Source: Phycisphaerae bacterium (GTDB taxonomy: Bacteria; Planctomycetota; Phycisphaerae; Sedimentisphaerales; Anaerobacaceae). Taken from it: a stretch of 59,786 nt of DNA. This document shows positions 9,188 to 16,995 of this stretch, piece after piece. The translations under genes were made by a program, and so were the position numbers. The notes below the pieces were generated by a model that saw only the letters and a program-made list of their open reading frames with translations, had not been told where the DNA came from and did no database searches. Where the stretch lies: assembly GCA_016782865.1 (NCBI GenBank), contig JADHXR010000025.1, positions 1 to 59,786 of the forward strand, in the 5' to 3' direction. The stretch's first letter is position 1. Each line of letters starts with the position of its first letter.

Positions 9188-9463
9188 ATGACCGCTGCAG
9201 TGAGTCCACAATGTCCCGTATGCAAAGCGCGCTTCCGTGGGCAACGTCAGTGTTCCCGGTGCGGCGCAGATCTGTCGAGACTCATGCTGGTTGTTGTTTC
9301 AGCCTATCAACTTCGGTGTCAAGCGGGGCAGGCATTGCGGGAGGCGCGGTATCGTACTGCTTACGAATTTGCCTCAAAGGCGCAGAACCTGCACCATACA
9401 GCCCGCGGCCGCAAGATGATGCTGGTGGCCCGCGTGTTGGACATGGTCTCGGTGCGACGCTGA
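9188..9463 (+). CDS. Small zinc-ribbon protein, last gene of the chaperone operon
   Basis: A 91-residue protein starting 3 bases after the Hsp70 stop. Residues 9-26 form a four-cysteine zinc ribbon (CPVCKARFRGQRQCSRCGAD). The rest is a helical hairpin (LRCQAGQALREARYRTAYEF, then ASKAQNLHHTARGRKMMLVA) resembling one TPR unit. No known function is recognised. A zinc-finger-plus-TPR architecture with operon coupling to Hsp70 suggests an adaptor that presents clients or the large helical protein to the chaperone; this is inferred. Confidence 0.65.
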   Translation: MTAAVSPQCPVCKARFRGQRQCSRCGADLSRLMLVVVSAYQLRCQAGQALREARYRTAYEFASKAQNLHHTARGRKMMLVARVLDMVSVRR

Positions 9464-9595
9464 GGTCTCACCAGGCGGAGTCTACGGCGGCCCGCGGCCG
9501 CACGGCACGACCTGCATTTGCCTTTCAAAAAGCCAATAGCAGTCCCATCCCGCCCTCGCTCATTAATCTATAAGGACTCAGGTTCGACGCGGGCT

Positions 9596-9721
9596 TTATG
9601 GGCTTTCATGCAAGATAACGAATTGAATTTGACCTTCGTTCCAAGCGTGAAGGATTTTATATGGGGGACCACTGAAGAAGATCCCAGATACGAAAACATT
9701 GGTATCGACAATGACCTTCAT
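9596..9721 (-). pseudogene. Truncated PIN-domain toxin (VapC-like)
   Basis: Downstream of the antitoxin-like gene a minus-strand frame starts ATG at 9721 and reads MKVIVDTNVFVSGIFFSGPP, then YKILHAWNEGQIQFVI before diverging and stopping at 9596-9598. This is the N-terminus of a PIN-family ribonuclease: the first catalytic Asp (VDTNVFVS) and the following helix are present. Only about 41 codons remain, against roughly 135-140 in the family, so the other acidic residues are missing and it cannot be an active nuclease. The start overlaps the antitoxin stop (TGATG). Confidence 0.65.
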
Positions 9722-9861
9722 CAGGATTTGCGAGCCTCAGTTACGGCCTGGCTGATATCGGAGCGTTTCAGTCCGGTAGTCTTGGCCTGTTTGTGTGCCT
9801 GTTTAATTAAGCCATCAAACTCGTGCATGGCTGGTGCGGCAATAGTTTTTAGGATAATCAT
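9721..9861 (-). CDS. Antitoxin-like small protein partnered with the PIN relic
   Basis: A 46-residue protein, MIILKTIAAPAMHEFDGLIK followed by QAHKQAKTTGLKRSDISQAV and TEARKS. It resembles the short helical antitoxins encoded immediately before PIN-family toxins (pattern EFD-LI-A-K-A-x-x-GLK-SDI-x-AV), though I name this from memory of the pattern only. Its stop overlaps the toxin ATG by one base, the usual layout of type II toxin-antitoxin pairs. AAAGGA lies close to the start. With the toxin truncated, this gene is probably a surviving half of a decayed module. Confidence 0.5.
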   Translation of the reverse strand: MIILKTIAAPAMHEFDGLIKQAHKQAKTTGLKRSDISQAVTEARKS

Positions 9862-10104
9862 GTCCTTTTGCCCGACAACAACAAACTGCAGTCTTCTTTT
9901 TGTTATGTACGTCAGCTTGGATAATGCAGCGTAACACCACATATCTGCTTTCGACGCCCCGGTTGACGTATTGCAGCAGCGGCAAGCCCATGGATACTAC
10001 TGTTGATTTGATCTTTGAAGGTGAAAATATCGGAACTGGTTTGGTCGAAGCGCATATATGGGCGATGACGTAAATGGCATAAGAAACACTGCATTCCATT
10101 GTAA
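9862..10104. other. Intergenic region, no gene seen
   Basis: AT-rich spacer between the divergent antitoxin-like gene and the ATPase gene. It should hold the antitoxin promoter on the minus strand, but I see no convincing -35/-10 pair. Several overlapping short open frames have no protein-like composition. Confidence 0.35.
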
Positions 10105-10125
10105 TTTTACATGTTTAATGTAAAA
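10105..10125. promoter_or_regulatory. Perfect palindrome upstream of the ATPase gene
   Basis: TTTTACAT (10105-10112), a 5-base spacer, then ATGTAAAA (10118-10125). An 8-bp perfect dyad 40 bases before the ATG at 10165 is a plausible operator for a dimeric repressor. Just downstream, TTGCAT and TATTAT 16 bases apart could be a promoter that would give a near-leaderless transcript. No regulator gene is adjacent. Confidence 0.35.
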
Positions 10126-10164
10126 ATGCATTGCATTATTACAATCTATCTGTATTATTACCGC

Positions 10165-11346
10165 ATGAAACAACCTCATATAAGACGATTGCTTTCACTT
10201 CCCAGCCGTTCTTTCTTTCTGTTCGGCCCACGCGGCGTGGGTAAGAGCACGTGGCTCAGACATGCCCTTCACGATGCCCTGTATCTGGATCTGCTTGATT
10301 CCGCTCTCCACATTGAATTATCACGGGAGCCGCGTCAGCTTGAGGCCATGGCGGGTCCATTGCCTGAGGACGCCTGGATTGTCCTGGACGAGATCCAGAA
10401 GGTGCCGATTCTCCTGGATGAGGTACATCGTTTGATGGAAACGAAGCGCTGGCGATTTGCCTTGTGTGGATCATCTGCCCGAAAACTGAAACAAAAGGGG
10501 GTTAATCTCCTGGCGGGCCGCGCTATCACTCGCCATTTGGAGACCTTTTCCTGGGCGGAACTGGGAGACCTATTTGACTTGAAATGTCACCTCCAATGGG
10601 GTCTGCTGCCTGCAGTGCAATCCGATCCTGACAATGCCCCGGATATTCTGCAGGCCTATGCCCATACTTACATACAGGAAGAAGTGCGCCAGGAAGGGAT
10701 TGTCAGGAACGTTCCACCTTTTCTGCGGTTTCTGCAAATTGCCGGGATGCTGAACGGACAGGTGATCAACAAGCAGAATATTGCCAGAGAAGCCTCAGTA
10801 CCCCGTTCCAGTGTAGATATCTACTTTTCTGTTTTGGAGGATACGCTCCTGGGGCAATTTCTTCCTGCTTACAGACCCAATGTCAAGGTCAGGGAACAGG
10901 CTCATCCCAAGTTCTATTGGTTTGATTGCGGTGTGGCCCGGGCGGCAGCCGGCCTGCTCCGTGATCCTCCGGACGGACTGTGGAAAGGATCATCGCTGGA
11001 AACACTGATATACCATGAATTGCGTGTGCATAACCACACACAAAACAAACACCGGCCCATCGGCTTTTATCGTACGGCCTCAGGCACGGAGATCGATTTT
11101 GTGATTGAGACGCGCAAGCGCAGCGGCCATTCGCCGGCCCGTGTGGTTTGCATTGAGGTGAAACTATCTGACAAATGGAAAAGGGTCTGGGAACGTCCCA
11201 TGCTTTCACTGCATGACAGCAAGCAGCTCATTGTGGAAAAGATGTACGGTATCTACACGGGACAGAGAAACTATGACTATGACGGTGTACGTGTTTTGCC
11301 CGTTCAAACCTTCCTGGAGCAATTGCATAGCGGCAAGGTATTTTAG
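10165..11346 (+). CDS. AAA_14/DUF4143-type ATPase
   Basis: A 393-residue ATPase. Walker A is GPRGVGKST (residues 21-29), Walker B is AWIVLDEIQKVP, and a sensor-like CGSSARKLKQKGVNLLAGRA follows. The C-terminal half matches DUF4143: RSSVDIYFSVLEDTLLGQFL, then KFYWFDCGVARA, and the nuclease-like strand pattern TEIDFVIE...CIEVKLSDKW, where Asp, Glu and Lys resemble a restriction-endonuclease-like active site. Such proteins are widespread, often horizontally acquired and linked to stress islands; the cellular role is unclear. The ATG at 10165 was picked because the homologous region begins there, but no Shine-Dalgarno sequence is obvious. Confidence 0.82.
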   Translation: MKQPHIRRLLSLPSRSFFLFGPRGVGKSTWLRHALHDALYLDLLDSALHIELSREPRQLEAMAGPLPEDAWIVLDEIQKVPILLDEVHRLMETKRWRFALCGSSARKLKQKGVNLLAGRAITRHLETFSWAELGDLFDLKCHLQWGLLPAVQSDPDNAPDILQAYAHTYIQEEVRQEGIVRNVPPFLRFLQIAGMLNGQVINKQNIAREASVPRSSVDIYFSVLEDTLLGQFLPAYRPNVKVREQAHPKFYWFDCGVARAAAGLLRDPPDGLWKGSSLETLIYHELRVHNHTQNKHRPIGFYRTASGTEIDFVIETRKRSGHSPARVVCIEVKLSDKWKRVWERPMLSLHDSKQLIVEKMYGIYTGQRNYDYDGVRVLPVQTFLEQLHSGKVF

Positions 11347-11511
11347 GGGCATTCTCACAGATTGTAATCTGGGTGGGTCCTTGTAGAATTGCTGACAATA
11401 TATTGGATTGCCGGAGCAATCTGTGTTTGTTCAATGATAAAATACTGCCAAGGATACACCCTTGAATCACCCCTGGATCCGAGAATAGCTTGGCTTTTTG
11501 GAGTATCTGTC

Positions 11512-11610
11512 ATGAGAGTTCTGTCAAGTATTCAAATCGTCTCGGGGCTTGCCCTGATTGTTTTCATTTCACCCTGTTACGCAAACATACCTTTCTACGT
11601 GCAGCCGTGA
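11512..11610 (+). pseudogene. Truncated secreted-protein gene
   Basis: After GGAG at correct spacing, an ATG at 11512 opens a typical signal peptide, MRVLSSIQIVSGLALIVFIS with cleavage likely at CYA-N, but a stop follows after 32 residues. About 15 bases downstream, in another frame, KDGGKFDFGAESYYSVGNLT reads like the start of an outer-membrane or exported protein before running into a spacer repeat. I interpret this as the 5' end of a decayed exported-protein gene, cut by a frameshift and the repeat insertion. Confidence 0.4.
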
Positions 11611-11681
11611 GCACCGTTGAGAAAGGACGGCGGGAAGTTTGATTTCGGCGCCGAGAGTTATTATTCTGTCGGAAACCTGAC

Positions 11682-11860
11682 TAGGAAAATCAAATATCAA
11701 ATATCAAAAATCAAAATTAATGAGCCGCTTCGCGGGCTGTTTTACAGAACATCCCGGCTTGCCGGGATTCCTTAATTTTGATATTTACATTTTGCTTTTT
11801 GCATTTTCTTGGCAGCGGCTCCGAACTTTTGATATTTAGTTCTTGATATTGTATTTTCAA
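11682..11860. repeat. Composite hairpin spacer repeat A
   Basis: The element has three modules: an AT-rich left arm of ATCAAAAATC-type units, a core GAGCCGCTTCGCGGGCTGTT followed by the palindrome ATCCCGGCTTGCCGGGAT (hairpin 11753-11766), and a right arm of TTTTGATATTTACATTTTGC type that is the inverse of the left arm. The core differs from that of repeat B (14018-14165) at only 3 of about 61 positions. It occupies most of the gap of over 500 bases before the dehydratase gene at 11872. Confidence 0.75.
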
Positions 11861-11871
11861 GGAGAATGGCT

Positions 11872-13185
11872 ATGAGCAGTGAGAAAGCAACAGCCTCGCG
11901 TTTTCCCAGGACAGGCGACGTCACCGCATCGCGGCAGACCGAGCGAAAGGATACGGCGCACCGGCACAAGATCTCGCGCCGAGGGTTTGTCGCCCGCGCG
12001 GCAGCGACGGTGTCTCTGGCCGGTCTGCTCGAAACCGGCCGGCAGGCCGAGGCCAGCGAGCGCAGGCGCGCGCCTGTTTCGCCGCGAGAATCGATCAAGG
12101 TCACCAAACTCGAAACGTTTGTTCTTAGAAACAGTTGGGTCTTTGTCAAGATCTCCACCAACGCCGGAATCGTCGGCTGGGGCGAGATGCTCAAGGACAA
12201 CAGCAAAATGTGCGCCGCGGGAGCGAAAGAAGTCGAACCCTATCTGATCGGCAAGGACCCCCGAAGGGTTGTTCATCACTGGCAGGCGATTTACCGCCAC
12301 TCGTTCTATCGCGGGGGCCCCGTCCTGACCGCGGTGCTCAGCGGCATCGACCAGGCCCTCTGGGACATCAAAGGCAAGGCACTCGGCGTTCCCGTTTATG
12401 AGCTTCTGGGCGGTCCGACGAGGGACAGGATCAGGATCTACGGCAGCAGGGCCGATGTTGAACAGGGCAAGGCCAAAGCGTTCAAGACCCAGGTGAGAGC
12501 CGATGGTCGCATTCCCAGCCGATATGTCGAGAGTCAGGGATTTGTCCAGAGATCCGCCGAGAACTTCGCCGCTCTGCGCAAGGCTCACGGCCCCGACATT
12601 GACATTGGCATTGATTTCCACGGTGCCGTTCAGCCCCAGACGGCGTTGCTCCTGATAAAGGCACTCGAGCCATATCAACCCTTCTTTTACGAAGAGCCCG
12701 TCCAGTGCCAGAATGTCGACGTCATGGCCGACCTCGCACGCAAGACTCACATACCAATTGCGACAGGCGAGCGAATATTCACGAAGTGGGGTTTCCGTGA
12801 GATTCTTGAAAAGAAAGCAGCCAGCATTCTGCAGCCGGATGTCTGTTACGCAGGCGGCATAACGGAGCTGCGCCTGATCGCGGGGATGGCCGAGGCGTAC
12901 TATGTCCCCATAGCGCCGCACAATCCTCAGGGACCGTGCTCGCTTGCGGCCAGTTGCCAGATCGCTGCGTCGATTCCCAATTTCCTCATCCAGGAACGCG
13001 GCACTGATACCCATGAAGGCCTGCTGAAGGTGCCATTCAAGGCAGAGAACGGTTTCCTGCCGCTCCCGACCGAGCCGGGTCTTGGCATTGAGATCGACGA
13101 GGACAAGCTCATGGCGCAGGTCGGTGAGCCGAGAGAATATCCCAAGACCTACGATAGAGACGACGGTTCCGTGGTGGACTGGTAG
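11872..13185 (+). CDS. Tat-exported enolase-superfamily dehydratase (galactonate dehydratase-like)
   Basis: A 437-residue mandelate racemase/muconate lactonising family enzyme, closest in motif to D-galactonate dehydratase (DgoD). Metal-ligand segments are visible: DIGIDFHGAV, FFYEEPVQ and ATGERIFTKWGF, then QPDVCYAGGITE, the acid/base His in IAPHNPQGP, and a downstream QERGTD. The N-terminus carries a twin-arginine signal (SRRGFVARAAATVSLAGL), unusual for a cytosolic sugar-acid enzyme but common in planctomycetes. AAGGAG at 11859-11864 lies 7 bases before the ATG at 11872, so that start is preferred to the ATG at 11866. It leads an operon with an aldolase and a TTT transporter. The exact substrate (galactonate, rhamnonate or another aldonate) is not settled. 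Confidence 0.82.
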   Translation: MSSEKATASRFPRTGDVTASRQTERKDTAHRHKISRRGFVARAAATVSLAGLLETGRQAEASERRRAPVSPRESIKVTKLETFVLRNSWVFVKISTNAGIVGWGEMLKDNSKMCAAGAKEVEPYLIGKDPRRVVHHWQAIYRHSFYRGGPVLTAVLSGIDQALWDIKGKALGVPVYELLGGPTRDRIRIYGSRADVEQGKAKAFKTQVRADGRIPSRYVESQGFVQRSAENFAALRKAHGPDIDIGIDFHGAVQPQTALLLIKALEPYQPFFYEEPVQCQNVDVMADLARKTHIPIATGERIFTKWGFREILEKKAASILQPDVCYAGGITELRLIAGMAEAYYVPIAPHNPQGPCSLAASCQIAASIPNFLIQERGTDTHEGLLKVPFKAENGFLPLPTEPGLGIEIDEDKLMAQVGEPREYPKTYDRDDGSVVDW

Positions 13186-13202
13186 AGGAGAAAGCACTAG
13201 CG

Positions 13203-13994
13203 ATGGGTATAACAGAACTGATACGTCATTTTCGACAGCGCATAGCCGAGAGGCCTGTGTTCGGACCTTTTTCAAAGACCAGCGATCCGGCTATCGTCGA
13301 GACACTTGGCCATGCCGGATTCGATTTCATTATCCTCGACACCGAGCACGGGCCCAATAGCATAGAGACCGTCCAGGACCTGATCCGGGCGGCCCAGCTT
13401 TCGGACATGGCGCCGATTGTGAGAATTTCTTCCGGCGATTACGAGATGATCGGCAAGGCGCTGGACGTGGGCGCCGCCGGCGTGCAGGTGCCTCAGATTT
13501 CCTGCGCCGAGGATGTCAGAGCCGCGATAGAACACGCGAAGTTCGCTCCGCTCGGTATGCGCGGCGTATGTCGCTATGTCAGGGCTGCCGGGTATTCATC
13601 GATGAACAAGGCGGACTATTTTCGTCAAGCCAATGAGGCCCTTGTGATAATCCAAATCGAGGGGCAAGCCGCGCTCGATAATCTGGACGAGATCCTGGCG
13701 GTCGATGGTATCGACATCGTATTCATTGGTCCCTATGATCTGTCACAGTCCCTGGGTGTCGGCGGCGAGGTGGAACATCCGCTCGTGATTGAGAAGATGA
13801 GACATATCGTCAATGTGTGTCTCGAAAGAGGTGTGTTCGTGGGCAACTTTACCGAGACGATTCCCCAGGCCGAGATGTGGACCGGCCACGGCCTGCGCTA
13901 TATGTCATATTCGGTGGATGTCGGAATCCTCTACGAAGCGGGCAAGGCCCTGATGAGTGATTTTGATCGCATGCGTAATCGCAGTGGGCAGTAA
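13203..13994 (+). CDS. HpcH/HpaI-family 2-keto-3-deoxy-sugar-acid aldolase
   Basis: A 263-residue class II aldolase. Motifs: ILDTEHGPNS with the catalytic His, MRGVCRYVRAAG, the metal-binding Glu in IQIEGQAALDN, and the metal-binding Asp in GPYDLSQSLGV. Family members cleave 2-keto-3-deoxy acids (KDR aldolase RhmA, 5-keto-4-deoxyglucarate aldolase GarL) to pyruvate and an aldehyde, using a divalent metal. It lies 17 bases after the dehydratase stop, so the two probably act in sequence: dehydration then cleavage. A second member is at 22824-23606. Which of RhmA, GarL or another it is cannot be told from sequence. Confidence 0.85.
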   Translation: MGITELIRHFRQRIAERPVFGPFSKTSDPAIVETLGHAGFDFIILDTEHGPNSIETVQDLIRAAQLSDMAPIVRISSGDYEMIGKALDVGAAGVQVPQISCAEDVRAAIEHAKFAPLGMRGVCRYVRAAGYSSMNKADYFRQANEALVIIQIEGQAALDNLDEILAVDGIDIVFIGPYDLSQSLGVGGEVEHPLVIEKMRHIVNVCLERGVFVGNFTETIPQAEMWTGHGLRYMSYSVDVGILYEAGKALMSDFDRMRNRSGQ

Positions 13995-14017
13995 ATAGGA
14001 CATCCAAAGCAAGGGGA

Positions 14018-14165
14018 AAATCAAAAATCAACAATCAACAATCAAAAGTAATGAGCCGCTTCGCGTGCTGTTTTAAAGAGCATCCCGGCTTGCCGGGATT
14101 CCTTAATTTTACATCCTTCGACTACGCTCAGGACATGCTTTACATTTTGATTTTTGCTTTTTCTA
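14018..14165. repeat. Composite hairpin spacer repeat B, overlapping a gene start
   Basis: Same three-module layout as repeat A: AATCAAAAATCAACAATC left arm, GAGCCGCTTCGCGTGCTGTT core, hairpin CCCGGCTTGCCGGG (14084-14097), then ACATCCTTCGACTACGCTCA and a right arm TTTACATTTTGATTTTTGCT. The right arm lies inside the transporter gene starting at 14135 and encodes part of its signal peptide. Confidence 0.75.
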
Positions 14166-15457
14166 GCCTGTTGCTATCAGTGTTTTCGGGCTGCGACCGC
14201 AGGGATTCCTTTCCAAATCGTCCGATCACATTCATTTGTCCCTGGGGTGCCGGCGGTGGCACGGACCGTATCTCGCGCCAGTTGGCCTTTCGATTGGAGC
14301 AGGAACTTGGTGTACCCGTTAACGTGGTCAACGCCACAGGCGGAGGCGGTGTGACGGGTCATTCCCGCGGCGCCAGGGCCCGCCCTGACGGCTACACGAT
14401 AACGATGGTGACCGTCGAGCTCAACATGCTGCATTGGCGCGGTCTGACCAGCATATCCCACGAAGACTTTGAGCCGGTTATGATGGTGAACCAGGACGCG
14501 GCAGCCGTTTTCGTACGAACCGACAGCCAATGGAAAACACTGGGTGAATTAGAGCAGGTCATCCGGGACAATCCCGGCAAACTCAAGGCCTCGGGAACCG
14601 CATTCGGCGGGATCTGGCACGTCGCCCTGGTGGGCTGGCTCACCACGATCGGCCTGCAGGCGTCGGACGTGACATGGATCGCCATGAGCGGCGCCGCGCC
14701 GTCGCTGCAGGAACTGATGGCCGACGGTTTGGACATCGTGGCATGCAGTCTGCCCGAGGCGCAGGTTCTTTTGAAAGCGGACAAGATACGGTGTCTCGGA
14801 GTAATGGCGGACCGACGCCTGCCGGGGTATCCCGAAATCTCCACTTTCAAGGAGTTGGGAGTCGACTGGCAGGTATCCACGCATCGGGGGATCGCTCTGC
14901 CTGTAGGTGTCAGCGAATCGCGATCTCTGGTGATCGAGAATGCCGTTGCGCGAGCGGCCAAGAGCAAAGAGTATCTTCAATACATGGGCAGCACTGGAGC
15001 CGGCGCAGCGGCGATGCCCTCTGAGCAATACACGCGCTTCCTCGAAAAAACGGACAAGGCGTTCGGCAGCATTTTCGCAGGCCCTTCTTTTGAGGGTTTT
15101 CAGCACAAATACGGTCCCATGTTGTTTCCTGCGGTGCTCTCTGCATTGCTGGGAATCTGCCTTCTCGCCTGCTTCGCCTCAGGTTCGCTGCGCAGCACAC
15201 CTGACCGAGAGGAAATATCGAGAACCGCAATGCTCGACATGTCCATTCTGATCGGTTGCGTCGTTCTGTATATCCTGACGGCCGAGACTCTCGGATTTGT
15301 TCTCTCGGCGGCGGTGATTCTCCTGATCTTGTTTAGCCGGATGCGCGTCAAGAGTAAGATAGCGATCCCGGCGACCGTATTGCTGGCTTCATTTGTGTAT
15401 CAGCTTTTCGCCGTTGGCCTGCGCGTTCCCCTTCCGAGGGGATTTCTCGGATGGTAA
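14135..15457 (+). CDS. Fused TctC-TctB: substrate-binding and small membrane subunit of a tripartite tricarboxylate transporter
   Basis: A 440-residue fusion. Residues 1-20 are a lipoprotein-like signal (MLYILIFAFSSLLLSVFSGC) and residues about 28-320 are a BUG/TctC binding protein (PITFICPWGAGGGTDRISRQ; NVVNATGGGGVTGHS; KLKASGTAFGGIWHVALVGW). From about 325 the chain becomes four hydrophobic segments ending VPLPRGFLGW, matching TctB (DUF1468). In known systems these are separate proteins of about 320 and 150 residues. The start at 14135 follows CAGGA; a longer frame from 14051 only translates the spacer repeat. TctA follows one base after the stop. Expected ligand: a carboxylate, here probably the sugar acid used by the preceding dehydratase and aldolase. 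Confidence 0.82.
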   Translation: MLYILIFAFSSLLLSVFSGCDRRDSFPNRPITFICPWGAGGGTDRISRQLAFRLEQELGVPVNVVNATGGGGVTGHSRGARARPDGYTITMVTVELNMLHWRGLTSISHEDFEPVMMVNQDAAAVFVRTDSQWKTLGELEQVIRDNPGKLKASGTAFGGIWHVALVGWLTTIGLQASDVTWIAMSGAAPSLQELMADGLDIVACSLPEAQVLLKADKIRCLGVMADRRLPGYPEISTFKELGVDWQVSTHRGIALPVGVSESRSLVIENAVARAAKSKEYLQYMGSTGAGAAAMPSEQYTRFLEKTDKAFGSIFAGPSFEGFQHKYGPMLFPAVLSALLGICLLACFASGSLRSTPDREEISRTAMLDMSILIGCVVLYILTAETLGFVLSAAVILLILFSRMRVKSKIAIPATVLLASFVYQLFAVGLRVPLPRGFLGW

Positions 15458-15458
15458 T

Positions 15459-16991
15459 ATGAACCCGATCCTTACCGCACTGCAAAATGTTTTTGGCGAT
15501 CCCCAAGTCGTTTTGATTGTCTTTCTATCGGCGTTTTTCGGTGTTTTTGTTGGCTCGATTCCGGGCCTTACCGCCACAATGGCCGTGGCTCTGCTTGTCC
15601 CGATCACCTACTGGCTCGATCCGATCTCCGCTTTGGCTGCGGTCGTCTCGGTGGTGGCGTGCGCCATCTTTGCTGGTGACATTCCCAACACCCTGCTGCG
15701 CATACCCGGCACGCCCGCTTCAGCCGCATACGCCAACGATGCGCATAACCTGACGCGCCAGGGCAAATCGGACCTCGTGCTCGGCACGGCGCTGGTTTGC
15801 AGTGTCGTAGGCGGCATCCTCGGAGCGATCGTTCTGATGTTGCTCGGCCACCAGCTCGCCAAGGTGGCAACGGCATTCAGCGCGGTCGAATATTTCTGGC
15901 TCTACCTGTTGGGGCTGAGCTGTGCCGTCGTCGTCTCCAGCGGTCCCAAGCTCAACGGGCTGCTGGCCCTGACGATCGGGCTGCTGATCTCGACGGTCGG
16001 ACTAAGCGCCGTCCACAGCAAGGCGCGTTTTACCTTCGGTGTGGCCGAGCTGTACGGTGGCATAAACTTTATCCCGGCCATGATAGGCCTGTTTGGCGTC
16101 TCCGAAGTTCTAAACTCGATTCTTGATTCTCGGCACTCGAAACTCGACGAGAAACGAAAGACAAGAATCGAGGATCGAGGATCGAGAACATCATCGCTAT
16201 TGGGTTTGGGGGCAGGCATGTTGTTCCGGCGCAAGGGCCATGTTCTGAGATCGGCGTCAATCGGATCGCTGATCGGCATGTTGCCCGGCGCCGGCGCCGA
16301 TATCGCCGCATGGGTATCTTTCGCGGTCTCGAAACGTTTCAGCAAGAAGCCTCAACTGTACGGGCAGGAATCCATCGAAGGGATTGCCGATGCGACCACC
16401 GCAAACAACGCGGCCCTGGCGGGCGCCTGGATCCCGGCGCTGATCCTGGGGATACCGGGCGACTCGGTGACGGCGATTGTCATCGGCGTTCTGCTCATGA
16501 AGAACATCACCCCCGGACCGGACATCTTCATAAAGCAGACCGAGCTGGTGTACAGCATCTACGTGATTTTCATTCTGGCCAACATCATGTTGATACCCGT
16601 AGGGTTCGCGGCGATCAAAGCGGCGAGCCGGCTGGTTCGCATACCTAAGGCTATTCTGCTACCCGCCATTCTATTGTTCTGCATCGTCGGCTCGTACAGC
16701 CTCAACGCCAGCTATATCGATGTCACTGTCATGCTGGTCATGGGGGTTCTTGGATTTGTGCTGGAACGCCGCAAGGTGCCGTTGGCGCCGATAGTGCTCG
16801 CCCTGATCCTCGGCCCGATGGTTGAAGAACGATTCATTCAGATCATTACCGGCTCCGACGGCTCATTTACAGGATTCTTTAATCCCCAGAGGCCGCTGGC
16901 TCTGGGGTTGGCCGGCGTTTTCGCTCTGGTGTGGACGTCCGCTGTTGTCATCGCTATCCGACGGCAGGCAAAATCAAAGCGCAAAAAGTAG
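15459..16991 (+). CDS. tctA: TctA large membrane subunit of a tripartite tricarboxylate transporter
   Basis: A 510-residue polytopic membrane protein with the two conserved TctA glycine-rich motifs: GSIPGLTATMAVALLVPITY near residue 25-45 and IGMLPGAGADIAAWVSFAVS near 268-288, plus ATTANNAALAGAWIPALILG and IPGDSVTAIVIGVL. It forms the proton- or sodium-coupled channel with the fused TctC-TctB. A hydrophilic loop at about residues 219-244 (SILDSRHSKLDEKRK..., then RIEDRGSRTSS) is encoded by an inverted-repeat spacer element, so the loop sequence is not a normal family feature. No other interruption is seen. Confidence 0.9.
   Translation: MNPILTALQNVFGDPQVVLIVFLSAFFGVFVGSIPGLTATMAVALLVPITYWLDPISALAAVVSVVACAIFAGDIPNTLLRIPGTPASAAYANDAHNLTRQGKSDLVLGTALVCSVVGGILGAIVLMLLGHQLAKVATAFSAVEYFWLYLLGLSCAVVVSSGPKLNGLLALTIGLLISTVGLSAVHSKARFTFGVAELYGGINFIPAMIGLFGVSEVLNSILDSRHSKLDEKRKTRIEDRGSRTSSLLGLGAGMLFRRKGHVLRSASIGSLIGMLPGAGADIAAWVSFAVSKRFSKKPQLYGQESIEGIADATTANNAALAGAWIPALILGIPGDSVTAIVIGVLLMKNITPGPDIFIKQTELVYSIYVIFILANIMLIPVGFAAIKAASRLVRIPKAILLPAILLFCIVGSYSLNASYIDVTVMLVMGVLGFVLERRKVPLAPIVLALILGPMVEERFIQIITGSDGSFTGFFNPQRPLALGLAGVFALVWTSAVVIAIRRQAKSKRKK
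16115..16190. repeat. Inverted-repeat element captured inside tctA
   Basis: Left arm CTCGATTCTTG (16115-16125) and right arm CAAGAATCGAG (16162-16172) are perfect 11-base complements. Extra GATTCTCG-like and GGATCGAG-like units extend both arms. Such TCGATTCTCGATTC-type repeats normally lie between genes. Here the element is in frame, of a length that keeps tctA open, and codes for a charged cytoplasmic-type loop. Confidence 0.7.
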
Positions 16992-16995
16992 CAGC

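Noticed and set aside
9518..9934. 138-codon plus-strand open frame
   Set aside because: The minus strand here encodes a recognisable antitoxin/PIN pair with overlapping stop and start; the plus-strand translation has no such pattern.
11682..11860. Possible CRISPR array
   Set aside because: The repeated AATCAAAAATC units are irregular, very short and form an inverted arm pair with no regular spacers.
11857..13275. 472-codon open frame on the minus strand
   Set aside because: Exactly antisense to the enolase-superfamily dehydratase, whose motifs are unambiguous; the antisense translation has no domain-like pattern.
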